50,961 bases of DNA, from positions 1 to 50,961 of the IMG/VR virus record IMGVR_UViG_3300041809_000337, one strand, 5' to 3'. This DNA is from a virus. Numbering within the stretch: the first letter of the stretch is position 1; each line of letters begins with the position of its first letter. A model generated the notes under the pieces. That model had not been told where the DNA came from, did not search any database, and saw only the letters and a list, made by a program, of their open reading frames with translations. The position numbers and the translations under genes were made by a program. Below are positions 41,476 through 48,969 of this stretch, one piece after another.

Positions 41476-41728
41476 CGTATTAGTCTGCGGGGCTGGCGGG
41501 TTTATCGGCTCAGACGAAATGGTCAGCATCAACGAGCTGGCTGAGATGGTGATGAGGATTGCCGGCAAAAAGCTGAGGGTTAAACACATTGATGGGCCTC
41601 TGGGTGTCAGGGGGCGCAGCTCGGACAACCGGCTAATCAAGGCTAAACTTGGCTGGGCACCCACCGCTAAACTGGAAGACGGTCTGAGAGTTACTTACGA
41701 TTGGATAAGAAAGGTTGCCAATGCTTGA
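41468..41728 (+). pseudogene. Internally deleted GDP-mannose 3,5-epimerase-like gene
   Basis: Residues 1-15 (MADVLVCGAGGFIGS) are the NAD-binding start of an extended short-chain dehydrogenase. They run directly into DEMVSINELAEMVMRIAGKK...GPLGVRGRSSDNRLIKAKLGW, the C-terminal end of GDP-mannose 3,5-epimerases. About 220 residues, including the catalytic Tyr-x3-Lys, are missing, while the frame is kept. The 86-aa product cannot be an epimerase. It is a deletion relic or a repurposed fragment. Confidence 0.8.
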
Positions 41729-42689
41729 CGTTCACCCTAAGTGGAATACCTTCATTATTATCACAGTTCTGACGGTGAATATTGAGCGTTGTCTGGAAAC
41801 GCTTTACAAGTACACTGAACAGAGTAGTTTCTACGTTTATATAATTGACGTGTCAGTAAAGGGTATAGACGCCAACGCCTTGAGAGATAAGTATAAAAAT
41901 CTCATGGTGATACGCTCACCCAAAACTGACTTGCGCTATACGGGCAATCTTGGGTTTTCCACAGCCTGCAATCTGGGGATACAGTTAGTTCAAACACCTT
42001 ACTTTACTTTACTGAACGATGACGTCGAGATGGTGAACTCTGGCTGGTGGCAGGGCGTACTCGATACCTTTCATCAAGTAGAGGAGGCCACGCCTGATAG
42101 TCCGGCGGTAATAGTCTGTCCTGCATCAATCCGATTAGCCGATTGGTCAGTCGGGCGAGCAGACGGGGATGACTTTGATATCTTGCCATACAAGACTGAG
42201 TATACACAGGCAGACTACGATTTTCTACTACACGAATCCCATTACGTTAATAAACATTTAACTATTGAACCAGATTCAGTCTTTGACGGGGTGACGATGT
42301 ACGCCTGTGTCTGTGATACCCAACGGTTCTTGAAAATTGGTATGCTGGATAATAAATACTATGTCGGCTCCGGTGAAGATTACGACTACTCTTGCCGTGC
42401 TAGGATGATGGGATTCCGCTCAGTCGCTACTACTAAGAGCTGGGTCTGGCACTGGTGGTCATCAACCTTTCGGGCACTCAGGGCTGAGAAAGAAGAAGTT
42501 AAATCCCTGCAAATACCTGAGCTTAGCTGGAATCATAACCATGAGAAGTGGGGTGAGAACTTCGATATCTGGGGCGTGAAGTGTAGCAAGTGCGGTGAGC
42601 AGATGCGCTCTAAAGACGGTGTTACGGCAACTTGTTCTAAGAACCACGAAGTTTACCAAATGCCCGAAACCAACTTCTTGCCTTTGTAG
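41721..42689 (+). CDS. GT2-family glycosyltransferase with C-terminal zinc ribbon
   Basis: I use ATG 41721, six bases after AAAGG; TTG 41715 is in frame. The 322-aa protein has the GT-A order FIIITVLTVNIERCLETL, LRYTGNLGFSTACNLGI, FTLLNDDVEMVNSGWW (DxD-type NDD), and YVGSGEDYDYSCRARMMG (ED motif). After residue 280 it carries VKCSKCGEQM...TCSKNH, a small zinc ribbon not usual in GT2 enzymes. It is the last gene of the sugar island; its stop begins the recurrent spacer motif. Confidence 0.83.
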   Translation: MLDVHPKWNTFIIITVLTVNIERCLETLYKYTEQSSFYVYIIDVSVKGIDANALRDKYKNLMVIRSPKTDLRYTGNLGFSTACNLGIQLVQTPYFTLLNDDVEMVNSGWWQGVLDTFHQVEEATPDSPAVIVCPASIRLADWSVGRADGDDFDILPYKTEYTQADYDFLLHESHYVNKHLTIEPDSVFDGVTMYACVCDTQRFLKIGMLDNKYYVGSGEDYDYSCRARMMGFRSVATTKSWVWHWWSSTFRALRAEKEEVKSLQIPELSWNHNHEKWGENFDIWGVKCSKCGEQMRSKDGVTATCSKNHEVYQMPETNFLPL

Positions 42690-42700
42690 TGATACTACTA
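42687..42700 (+). promoter_or_regulatory. Recurrent stop-codon-linked spacer motif, copy 3
   Basis: TAGTGATACTACTA begins at the glycosyltransferase stop codon and matches the first unit of copy 2 (23489). It precedes the fiber gene. Confidence 0.45.
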
Positions 42701-42730
42701 ATTTAGCCTGTAAAATGCCACGCTTTAGAC

Positions 42731-42772
42731 ATGGCACTTGCGTTAGACAAATCGACTGGTAAAAGTTCGGCA
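42731..42772 (+). pseudogene. Truncated 5' end of a fiber gene
   Basis: ATG 42731 opens MALALDKSTGKS, and the coding signal is lost after about 14 codons, where an antisense HNH gene begins. The downstream fiber frame starts similarly at 43204 (IALAFVEGK...), 12 of its first 18 bases agreeing. I read this as a duplicated start separated by an endonuclease insertion. Confidence 0.5.
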
Positions 42773-43177
42773 GTTTTTACAAACATGCTTCCTCAGCACC
42801 TTGCCAGTGTATTTGCTAATCCCGTTTTTGTGAAAATCAGTTTCAGGAAATATATTTCCACACTCAAAGCATTGACGCAACCCATCCTTAGTTTTAAGAG
42901 GATTTCCAACTTTAAGTCTACCTTTACGGATTTTATCTCGCATATTATCCAGTTGGCTACCGAGAAAAAGATGGTCTATATTCACACAAGTTGGATTATC
43001 ACACGAGTGGCATACAAGCATACCACTGGGTATTTTCCCTTTATTTATAATCCAAGTATATCTGTGAGCACCTATTGTTCTACCCCTATACCACTTAGCT
43101 CCGTAGCCGTTTGGGTTTATAGCTTTATCCCACAATATGCAGTCTTTCATATAGATATTGTATACCCCAAGTGCCAT
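42743..43177 (-). CDS. HNH homing endonuclease on the minus strand
   Basis: This 144-aa protein contains GAHRYTWIINKGKIPSGMLVCHSCDNPTCVNIDHLFLGSQLDNMRD, an HNH core with His/Cys ligands typical of free-standing phage endonucleases. A zinc-ribbon-like tail follows (CFECGNIFPETDFHKNG...CKNC). It is the only minus-strand gene in the late region. It lies inside the 5' end of a fiber gene and overlaps that gene's truncated start. Confidence 0.88.
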   Translation of the reverse strand: MALGVYNIYMKDCILWDKAINPNGYGAKWYRGRTIGAHRYTWIINKGKIPSGMLVCHSCDNPTCVNIDHLFLGSQLDNMRDKIRKGRLKVGNPLKTKDGLRQCFECGNIFPETDFHKNGISKYTGKVLRKHVCKNCRTFTSRFV

Positions 43178-43203
43178 AAAGTAAAGATAGAGAGGGTAGC
43201 TAT

Positions 43204-43896
43204 ATCGCTCTAGCGTTTGTTGAAGGTAAGGTAGTAACTAACGGGACTGGCGTAGCTACTACTCCGGCTTTTACTAATACCTTTGCAGTCGGTCAACTTG
43301 TAGTTGTATCAATAATTTATAGTGGTGGCTCAAACTCTACTACATCTGTTACTGACAACGCTACCACCCCGAATACTTACGTCCCAATTCCGGGGGCAAT
43401 TATTAGTAAGGGTGGCACTCTTTCTCAAGTAGTTTACTACTCTGTAATTACAACGGCTAAAGCCAGCCCAACTGTAACTGTAAACTATAACTCCGCAGTT
43501 ACTAATGCCACTGTAGCAGTTCAATATTTTAATGGATTTGTTGGCACCCCAGAACTAGATCAAGCCTTTTCTTCTGTAAATACCTCATCGACAACAGATA
43601 CATCGGGTACTTCAGCTACTACTACTCAATCGACTGAACTAGTTATAGGTATGGGGACCTACACCGGAACGGCAACTACCTTTACTCTGGGCTCCGGTTA
43701 TACCAACTTAACAGCCGATAACGTCTCCAATGAAGCCGTGGCGATGGAGAGCAAGGTAGTTAGTTCTACCGGTACTCAAACGGCAACCTTTACTTTGGGT
43801 GCCGCAAGAGTAAATACCGGTGGAGTAGTAACTTTCTATGACCTCTCGACTGCCGTTTCGCCTATAACATTTAACCAAACTAGGAGAGTCCTGTAA
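43204..43896 (+). CDS. Beta-rich fiber protein, start codon ATC
   Basis: The frame is open from a TAA at 43177. No ATG, GTG or TTG lies near the expected N-terminus (ATG 43651 would remove 150 residues). ATC 43204 has AGAGAGGG eight bases upstream and gives IALAFVEGKVVTNGTG, similar to the truncated MALALDKSTGKS upstream. The 230-aa product is a Thr/Val/Gly-rich beta protein. Its stop overlaps the next start (TAATG). Loss or change of the start codon by the endonuclease insertion is likely; a sequencing error is possible. Confidence 0.6.
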   Translation: MALAFVEGKVVTNGTGVATTPAFTNTFAVGQLVVVSIIYSGGSNSTTSVTDNATTPNTYVPIPGAIISKGGTLSQVVYYSVITTAKASPTVTVNYNSAVTNATVAVQYFNGFVGTPELDQAFSSVNTSSTTDTSGTSATTTQSTELVIGMGTYTGTATTFTLGSGYTNLTADNVSNEAVAMESKVVSSTGTQTATFTLGAARVNTGGVVTFYDLSTAVSPITFNQTRRVL

Positions 43897-46637
43897 TGGC
43901 TACTCAAACCGTATCGGCTGTAGGCGGAAACTGGAGTTCAAGTGCTACCTGGTTACCTGGAAGTATACCCGCAGCTGGCGATGATGTAGTCCTTAATAGC
44001 AGCTCCGGTAACTTAACTATCGATGTCAACACTGTTGTAGTTCGGTCGTTTATTTGTACTGGCTTCACGGGCACTATTACGCATAACGCAGGAGTAACTT
44101 TAAATCAGGGGGGGGCAACAGCACCAGCCTCAAATATTGCGATAGTTTTTGCAGGAACCTACACAATAGGAAATGCAACCACCTCAGCCATTTCGATTGC
44201 CGACACCTCTGCCGCGATTAACACCTATAACTTCAACGGTGCAACTCTGGGAAATGTAACTATAAATAACGGCACAACAACGACTATGAAGTTAGTGACA
44301 TCCGGCTTTAATACTGGTGCAACAGCTACCGTTACGCATACCCAAGGTGGCCTTAACCTTAACAGCCTAAACTGTTCGTGGGGTTTTTATAGTTCGGCTA
44401 ACTCAAATACGCGTGCGCTTAATCCTGGCACTGCAACTATTACACTTACCGGTGCCGGTGGTACTTCACTTAACTTAAGTCCGGCTACCAATATGACTTA
44501 TACGTCATCTACTGAAACGTGGATTTTGAGCGGATTAGCTCCTGCGGTTGCCATAGCAAGCAATGTTACTTTTGCTACAGGAAGCACGATTGCGTTTACC
44601 GGCGGCGGCGGCGCAGTCATATTTGGTAATAACCAGTTCGGCAATATTACTTACACCGGCACGGCTACCAAAACCTGTAGCCTTACCATCCTATCGTCAC
44701 GAACAAATACCGGTACGCTAACCATTAACGGTAATAGTGCGACCAATCGTGTCCTTTTTGGTGTTAGTCTGGTTGGTTCACAATATACAGTTACCAGCGC
44801 GGCCAATTCATTTTCAAATGTCGATTTTCAAGGCATTACTGGCGCTGGCGCAGCATCTTGGGACGTACATGCTATAACTGGTAACTCTGGTGATTGCGGC
44901 GGTAATTCTGGCCTTATGCTTACTAGTTCCGTACAACAAACCTGGAGTGGCACATCGGGTGGTAACTGGTCGGCAAATGCCTGGACTACACGAGTACCAT
45001 TACCACAAGACGATGTAGTGATTAGCTCGGCTTTTTCAGCCTCTCAAACCATTACATGCGATATGCCGCGTCTCGGCCGCAGTATTAACTGGACGGGGGC
45101 AACAGGCAACCCGACATTTGGCTTTACCGTAACTTCAAACACAATGTATGGGTCACTAACCCTAATTTCCGGCATGACCTACACCGGTAGCGGTGCGCTA
45201 ACATTCGCCCCCAACGGCAGTTATAACTTAACAACCGCTGGGCTAACACTTACCAATGGGCTAACACTTGCTAGTGGTGCTGCCGGAACTTTAACGCTGC
45301 AGGGCAATCTTGTAACTAGTAGCTCGCTGACATTAAACGCCGGCACATTCATCGACAATGGCTATACAGTAACTTCTACTACCGTTTCAGTCACGGGTGC
45401 AACTTTAACTAAAACCGGTAACTGGTCACTTACCTCAACCTCTGCAGCCACTGTTTGGAACTGCACAGCGGGAACGATAAGCGACACGGGCACGACTACT
45501 ATAACGAATGCAAGTACGAATACCAGAACCTTTGCCGGAGGCAGTAAGACTTACGGCACCCTTACCTATACTGTGGCCGGTTCAACTGGTCTACTAATTA
45601 TTACTGGCTCCAACAGTTTTGCGACTATTAATTTTAGTGATGCTAGCAATGCGCGAACTCTACAGTTACCTTTTGGCTCGACAAACACTTTCGGGAGCGG
45701 TTTTAATGTAAACGGCACAAGCGGCAAGCTCATGACCGTTAACTCTAGTTCTGTGGGTAATGCTGCGGCAATTAGCTATAGCGGTACAGGGCCTATAAAC
45801 TGCAACTACTTATTCATACAAGACAGTGCACCGGCGCAAACAAATACTTGGTTTGCGGGTAATAACTCAACGCTTGAATCAAACACCGGCAACTGGATTG
45901 CTGGTACCAGTACCAGTACCAGTCAATCGTCTACCTCTAGCAGTACGTCTCTCTCTACCTCTACTTCTATAAGTTCTACGTCCAGCTCAACATCCCAGTC
46001 CACCTCCACCTCGATTAGTTCCACTAGCAGTAGTACCTCTACCAGCCAGAGCTCTACCTCATCCTCTATTTCCCAGTCGACTTCCACTAGCATCAGCTCA
46101 ACCTCAAGCAGTATATCTACCACTCAAAGTACTTCTACTAGCCAGTCCAGCACTAGCTCATCAATCAGTACGTCTCAATCAACCTCCACCAGCGTGAGTT
46201 CCACATCCAGCAGCACCTCGACCACCCAGTCCACCAGTACTTCACAATCCTCTACCAGCTCGTCTATCAGTACCAGCACTTCCCAGTCCAGTACGTCTAG
46301 CTCTACCTCTACATCCCAATCATCCACTAGTAGTTCTACATCACACAGTACCTCAACTTCCCAAAGTTCTACCAGCAGCAGCACCTCGCAGTCAACTTCT
46401 ACCAGCCAGTCAAGCACTTCCAGTTCCGTATCAACCAGTACTTCCTCTACCAGTTCATCAAGTAGTATTAGTACTTCTTCGACCTCATCCAGTATCAGTA
46501 CAACGGTTAGTTTCACCACTTCGACTTCCAGCACCTCTACAAGCAGTACTTCCAGCTCTACCAGTTCTACTACCACGCTGATTGACTATGGGTTTAAACC
46601 ACGCATAACAAGTCACTGGAGGCTCAAATGGCGTTAG
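43896..46637 (+). CDS. Large beta-helix-like fiber protein with long Ser/Thr tract
   Basis: This 913-aa protein is made of short Thr/Asn/Gly/Ser beta repeats from residue 1 to about 665, with two copies of a W(S/T)G-x-GNWS-like start (GGNWSSSATW; GGNWSANAW), typical of beta-helix fibers. Residues about 670-890 are an almost pure Ser/Thr run (45903-46575) with occasional Gln, Ile and Val. The last 20 residues (DYGFKPRITSHWRLKWR) are basic and aromatic. Codon use is T/A-ending compared with terL and portal. It is a probable host-recognition fiber. Confidence 0.78.
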   Translation: MATQTVSAVGGNWSSSATWLPGSIPAAGDDVVLNSSSGNLTIDVNTVVVRSFICTGFTGTITHNAGVTLNQGGATAPASNIAIVFAGTYTIGNATTSAISIADTSAAINTYNFNGATLGNVTINNGTTTTMKLVTSGFNTGATATVTHTQGGLNLNSLNCSWGFYSSANSNTRALNPGTATITLTGAGGTSLNLSPATNMTYTSSTETWILSGLAPAVAIASNVTFATGSTIAFTGGGGAVIFGNNQFGNITYTGTATKTCSLTILSSRTNTGTLTINGNSATNRVLFGVSLVGSQYTVTSAANSFSNVDFQGITGAGAASWDVHAITGNSGDCGGNSGLMLTSSVQQTWSGTSGGNWSANAWTTRVPLPQDDVVISSAFSASQTITCDMPRLGRSINWTGATGNPTFGFTVTSNTMYGSLTLISGMTYTGSGALTFAPNGSYNLTTAGLTLTNGLTLASGAAGTLTLQGNLVTSSSLTLNAGTFIDNGYTVTSTTVSVTGATLTKTGNWSLTSTSAATVWNCTAGTISDTGTTTITNASTNTRTFAGGSKTYGTLTYTVAGSTGLLIITGSNSFATINFSDASNARTLQLPFGSTNTFGSGFNVNGTSGKLMTVNSSSVGNAAAISYSGTGPINCNYLFIQDSAPAQTNTWFAGNNSTLESNTGNWIAGTSTSTSQSSTSSSTSLSTSTSISSTSSSTSQSTSTSISSTSSSTSTSQSSTSSSISQSTSTSISSTSSSISTTQSTSTSQSSTSSSISTSQSTSTSVSSTSSSTSTTQSTSTSQSSTSSSISTSTSQSSTSSSTSTSQSSTSSSTSHSTSTSQSSTSSSTSQSTSTSQSSTSSSVSTSTSSTSSSSSISTSSTSSSISTTVSFTTSTSSTSTSSTSSSTSSTTTLIDYGFKPRITSHWRLKWR
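45903..46575 (+). repeat. Ser/Thr codon low-complexity tract (longest of three)
   Basis: About 225 codons are nearly all Ser or Thr, in STSQSSTSSS-like units. Codons vary (TCN, AGY and ACN are all used), so the protein sequence rather than DNA slippage appears to be under selection. Antisense frames of Val/Glu/Leu are shadows. Confidence 0.9.
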
Positions 46638-46897
46638 ATTCACGAGTTCCGCAGGTTACAGGGAAAGCCCAACCCCATACCGTTACACCTTTAGACGGTT
46701 ATCCGTCATGTCTAGTTGATGACCCTGTTTATACAGTAGATAGTCCTTATGTATTGGTGGGTTCGCCAATCACCCCGATTGGCGACATCAAACTGGCCAC
46801 CTCAACCAATAAGCCTAAAACAACTGGCACTTCCCTGCGGATAAAGAATAAGACAGACACCAACGCCCCGCACATCACAACCCGTATTAGACACTAG
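46628..46897 (+). CDS. Small virion protein downstream of the fiber
   Basis: This 89-aa product overlaps the end of the fiber gene by ten bases and follows a GGAGGC site. It is Pro/Thr-rich and mildly basic. It could be a fiber accessory or tail-assembly protein. The stop begins spacer motif copy 4. Confidence 0.6.
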   Translation: MALDSRVPQVTGKAQPHTVTPLDGYPSCLVDDPVYTVDSPYVLVGSPITPIGDIKLATSTNKPKTTGTSLRIKNKTDTNAPHITTRIRH

Positions 46898-46908
46898 TGA
46901 TAGTTTTA
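46895..46908 (+). promoter_or_regulatory. Recurrent stop-codon-linked spacer motif, copy 4
   Basis: TAGTGATAGTTTTA begins at the stop codon. It differs from copy 1 at one position and precedes the fiber gene at 46940. Confidence 0.45.
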
Positions 46909-46939
46909 TATGGGTACGATTTAGTGTATAGATTAAACC

Positions 46940-47749
46940 ATGTCGTTTCCGAGTAGTACTGATTCGTTCACAGGCTTCACTTCAGGTGAAACTTTGCAAG
47001 CTGCTTCCCACGCCGCCCAGTCCAACCAAGAACAAACCGCTATAGTCGCCCTAGAAACTAAGGTGGGTACGGGTGCGTCTACGCCTGTGGCCAGTACGGT
47101 TCTCAGAGGCAACGGCACAGGCACAACGACTTACGACCAAGTACATCTGACCAGTGATGTGAGCGGTGTACTGCCGACAACCAACGGCGGAACCGGCACG
47201 ACCTCAACGACAGGCTCAGGTTCAAACGTCTTCAACACCAACCCGACCCTGACGAACCCAACCATAACTACTCCAACCCTAACCTCTCCTACTTCTACAG
47301 CCTTAAGCAACTCTAGCGGTCTTACTAATACTGGCGGCCTGACTACTGATACACTAGCAGCTTCAGGTGTGGCAACCCTAGCCTCCTTAGTCCTTAATGG
47401 TTCTCTGACTGGTACGGGATTGGTTTCACAAGTTCAGACTTATACTAATACGGGCAGCGCGGGTGGAACGGGTTACTATATAAATCTTGGCGGGATTAAG
47501 ATGTGTTGGGGACAGACTGCTTCTCAATCTAGCCATAATGCTCCAGCCTATAGCATTTACTTTCCAACCAGTTTCTTTACTACCGTACAATCTATTAATT
47601 TAACAGTTAGTTCAGTAGGTACTGACGTTACCCAATTAGTTGTTAATGGTTCTGGTTTAGTGGCAAGTGGAATATCTGCTTACTTTGATAGTGTTTCAAA
47701 CTCAGCTGGTGCTACATTAACGGCAGACTGGTTTGCAATGGGAACTTAA
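46940..47749 (+). CDS. Tail fiber protein with repeat stem and C-terminal knob
   Basis: This 269-aa protein begins with a short helical segment (SGETLQAASHAAQSNQEQTA), followed by a triple-repeat stem with NGGTGTTSTTG and the TNPTLTNPTITTPTLTSPT repeats characteristic of trimeric phage fibers. The C-terminal 95 residues form a beta knob (GYYINLGGIKMCWGQT...ADWFAMGT), the usual receptor-binding shape. There is no Ser/Thr run. Confidence 0.82.
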   Translation: MSFPSSTDSFTGFTSGETLQAASHAAQSNQEQTAIVALETKVGTGASTPVASTVLRGNGTGTTTYDQVHLTSDVSGVLPTTNGGTGTTSTTGSGSNVFNTNPTLTNPTITTPTLTSPTSTALSNSSGLTNTGGLTTDTLAASGVATLASLVLNGSLTGTGLVSQVQTYTNTGSAGGTGYYINLGGIKMCWGQTASQSSHNAPAYSIYFPTSFFTTVQSINLTVSSVGTDVTQLVVNGSGLVASGISAYFDSVSNSAGATLTADWFAMGT

Positions 47750-47770
47750 AGGACAGCAATAGGAATATAT

Positions 47771-48964
47771 ATGGTAATAAGTACATTTAACCCCGACACA
47801 TCAGACCTAGAAAAGACTTTTCTAGCCCAGTCATATAACTCAGGCGTAACCTCAATCACAGTTAGCAACAACCAACTAATCTCAAATAACAACCGTATCC
47901 AGTTAGGCGAAGCTGGCATGTCCACGACTGAGATAGTCACAGCTGGCACTCCGGCAGCTGACGGGATTACCGTACCTGTCGGGGCTACGCTGTTCTCCCA
48001 CAACGCTGATGACCCAGTCTACATACTCCAGTTCGACCAAGTCCAGTTCTACCGCTCTACAACAGGAGTGAGCGGGGTTTACACGCTAGTAGCCACAGTC
48101 AACCTTGATGTCACTAACGAGGGGCTGGAAACCTCATACAACGACCTGACCTCACAGGCCGGCTACTACTACCAGACAGCCATGTATAACTCAGTCACGA
48201 CTGTCACCAGTGCCTACTCCGACCCACTACCAGCTGTGACAGGCTGGGCTAGAAACCAAGTCGGCTATCTTGTTGACCAGATTTACACCGAGATTACCGA
48301 CCTGACGGAAGACTTGCTCTCTAGGGATGAGATGATTGGCTACTTCAATGAGGTCAATGACGACCTGATGATGGGCGTGGTCAGACCCTACAACTTCTTA
48401 CGCACACGGATAGTCTTACCGAGGGTGGCTGGGGCGAACTCAATCGCCTACCCGTCTAACTTCTGGAAGTTCGACCACATGGACTATAACTTCGTCAACA
48501 ACACCACTAGCCCTGTGACGAACAATACTTACACCGTAGAGGTGGTTGACCTGACTTACTTCCGCAACCGGCATATCACTAACGAGAACGATGTCACCAC
48601 CCAAGACGACACCGTCCAAGAGTTGTGTATCAATGAAACCATGCAGGAGTTCGACTACTATCCTTTCTCCGCCACTAGTTCACCAGCTGTCTGGTATCTT
48701 TACTACTGGCAGACTTTCACTCCGCTGGTCAGCGAGGCGAATATCATCCAGACGCCCACCCCGCGGATTTATAAACTCTACGCCGAGTACAAGTACTACC
48801 TGAAACGCTCGGCCACCAACCCCAACTATATGCAACTCTCCACCAACTACTACCAGCAATACACTATGGAAAAGATGCACATCAAACAGCAAGACCGCAT
48901 AGATGCTGGCACTCCAAGACGCTTTGAGAACGAGGGGTGGGTGCGTAAATCGTATCGGAGATAA
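47771..48964 (+). CDS. Putative adaptor/tail-tube-like virion protein
   Basis: This 397-aa protein has a Thr/Val/Asn-rich beta N-terminus (1-150) and a helical region starting at about residue 158 (RNQVGYLVDQIYTEITDLTEDLLSRDEMIGYFNEVNDDLMMGV), similar to head-tail adaptor (gp4/gp6-like) helices. A beta/Tyr-rich C-terminus follows, with a DTVQELCINETMQEFDYY segment. It immediately precedes a stubby-tail-like protein. Adaptor or nozzle-ring roles fit; no family motif is certain. Confidence 0.6.
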   Translation: MVISTFNPDTSDLEKTFLAQSYNSGVTSITVSNNQLISNNNRIQLGEAGMSTTEIVTAGTPAADGITVPVGATLFSHNADDPVYILQFDQVQFYRSTTGVSGVYTLVATVNLDVTNEGLETSYNDLTSQAGYYYQTAMYNSVTTVTSAYSDPLPAVTGWARNQVGYLVDQIYTEITDLTEDLLSRDEMIGYFNEVNDDLMMGVVRPYNFLRTRIVLPRVAGANSIAYPSNFWKFDHMDYNFVNNTTSPVTNNTYTVEVVDLTYFRNRHITNENDVTTQDDTVQELCINETMQEFDYYPFSATSSPAVWYLYYWQTFTPLVSEANIIQTPTPRIYKLYAEYKYYLKRSATNPNYMQLSTNYYQQYTMEKMHIKQQDRIDAGTPRRFENEGWVRKSYRR

Positions 48965-48969
48965 TTTAA

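Noticed and set aside
42764-43213. Continuation of the plus-strand frame from 42731 over the HNH gene
   Set aside because: Beyond about codon 14 it is the antisense of the endonuclease and has no structure of its own.
45923-46576. Long minus-strand frames rich in Val, Glu and Leu in the Ser/Thr tract
   Set aside because: They are the antisense of Ser/Thr codons and have no ribosome site or conserved composition.
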